Source: Bacillota bacterium (GTDB lineage: Bacteria > Bacillota > Clostridia > Clostridiales > Clostridiaceae). From it: a DNA stretch of 6,860 bases. Each line of letters opens with the position of its first letter. Positions within the stretch are counted from its first letter, which is position 1. The stretch is taken from the NCBI GenBank assembly GCA_023435985.1, contig JAEZKY010000260.1, positions 1 to 6,860 of the forward strand, read 5' to 3'. Under the pieces are notes generated by a model. The model saw only the letters and a program-made list of their open reading frames with translations. It had not been told where the DNA came from and did not search any database. Below are positions 6,613 through 6,860 of this stretch, piece by piece. Made by a program: the position numbers and the translations under genes.

Positions 6613-6860
6613 ATGGCACAGGTGACTAAAAACGCATTTAAAGGATATACATATCAAGCTTATGTATATTTACTTTTTTTGAGTATTATGGATACAAGTA
6701 ATAAAATTTTATGGATAAATGCAGAAATTGGAAAAGATGGACAGACACACGATTTTGATGATATTTTGATAGAAGCTCAAGATGATAAGTATTTTGTTCA
6801 AATGAAAAATTATGCTTCATTTTCGGAAGATGAATTAGAAATCACCGATTCGTTTATTAC
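6613..6860 (+). CDS. N-terminal part of a predicted DUF4297/Cap4-like dsDNA nuclease (cut by window end)
   Basis: Eighty-two codons are visible and the frame remains open at the right edge. The ATG follows GGAGGA at 6601-6606 with six bases between. FKGYTYQAYVYLLFL at residues 9-23 resembles the opening helix of dsDNA-nuclease domains of the DUF4297/Cap4 type (G-x2-YQ). A strand with Glu38 follows, then HDFDDILIE with Asp49/Asp50, then YFVQMKN with Gln63-x-Lys65. The order Glu, Asp, QxK is a PD-(D/E)XK nuclease core. In known defence proteins such domains sit at the N-terminus and are fused to sensor parts such as SAVED, or to NTPase modules. What follows here lies outside the window, so the full architecture, and hence the system type, cannot be read. 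It is probably co-transcribed with the membrane protein gene 77 nt upstream. Confidence 0.75.
   Translation, partial: MAQVTKNAFKGYTYQAYVYLLFLSIMDTSNKILWINAEIGKDGQTHDFDDILIEAQDDKYFVQMKNYASFSEDELEITDSFI

Overview
The window is 6,860 bases of very AT-rich DNA. Every supportable gene reads on the + strand, most have purine-rich Shine-Dalgarno sites, and one gene starts with TTG behind a near-perfect AAGGAGGTGG. This suggests a low-GC Gram-positive bacterium (Firmicutes/Bacillota, clostridial type). No species marker is present, so nothing finer can be said. The content is accessory: there are no housekeeping genes, tRNAs, rRNAs, transposases, integrases, phage structural genes or CRISPR repeats.

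Layout. Bases 2-115 hold an open frame that may be the tail of a gene beginning outside the window. Bases 116-553 are a gene-free stretch; 121-540 is about 18% G+C by hand count. Next comes a 796-aa protein with a central NERD-like PD-(D/E)XK nuclease motif and a C-terminal SEC-C zinc motif (566-2956). After a 73-nt gap without a visible terminator lies an Mrr-type restriction-endonuclease-like gene with a separate conserved C-terminal domain (3036-4037). After 182 nt comes a 205-aa protein of unknown function with weak resemblance to ADP-ribosyltransferases (4220-4837), followed by a probable intrinsic terminator (4850-4892). A new transcription unit then seems to begin. It has a TATAAT box inside a CTCACA/TGTGAG inverted repeat, then an HNH endonuclease (4994-5902), a small protein with one N-terminal membrane helix (5963-6535), and the first 82 codons of a protein that looks like a dsDNA-nuclease-type (DUF4297/Cap4-like) effector (6613 to window end).

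Four of the six clear genes carry recognisable nuclease signatures from different families: NERD-like, Mrr, HNH and a QxK-type PD-(D/E)XK. This density, the single orientation and the lack of housekeeping genes fit an anti-phage defence island. That role is inferred from gene content and not shown by the sequence. No methyltransferase is visible, so any restriction activity would be of the modification-dependent (type IV-like) or abortive kind, or its partner lies outside the window. The most promising candidates for an undescribed system are the SEC-C/NERD-like plus Mrr-like pair, the ART-like 205-aa protein, and the membrane protein/nuclease pair cut by the window's right edge.
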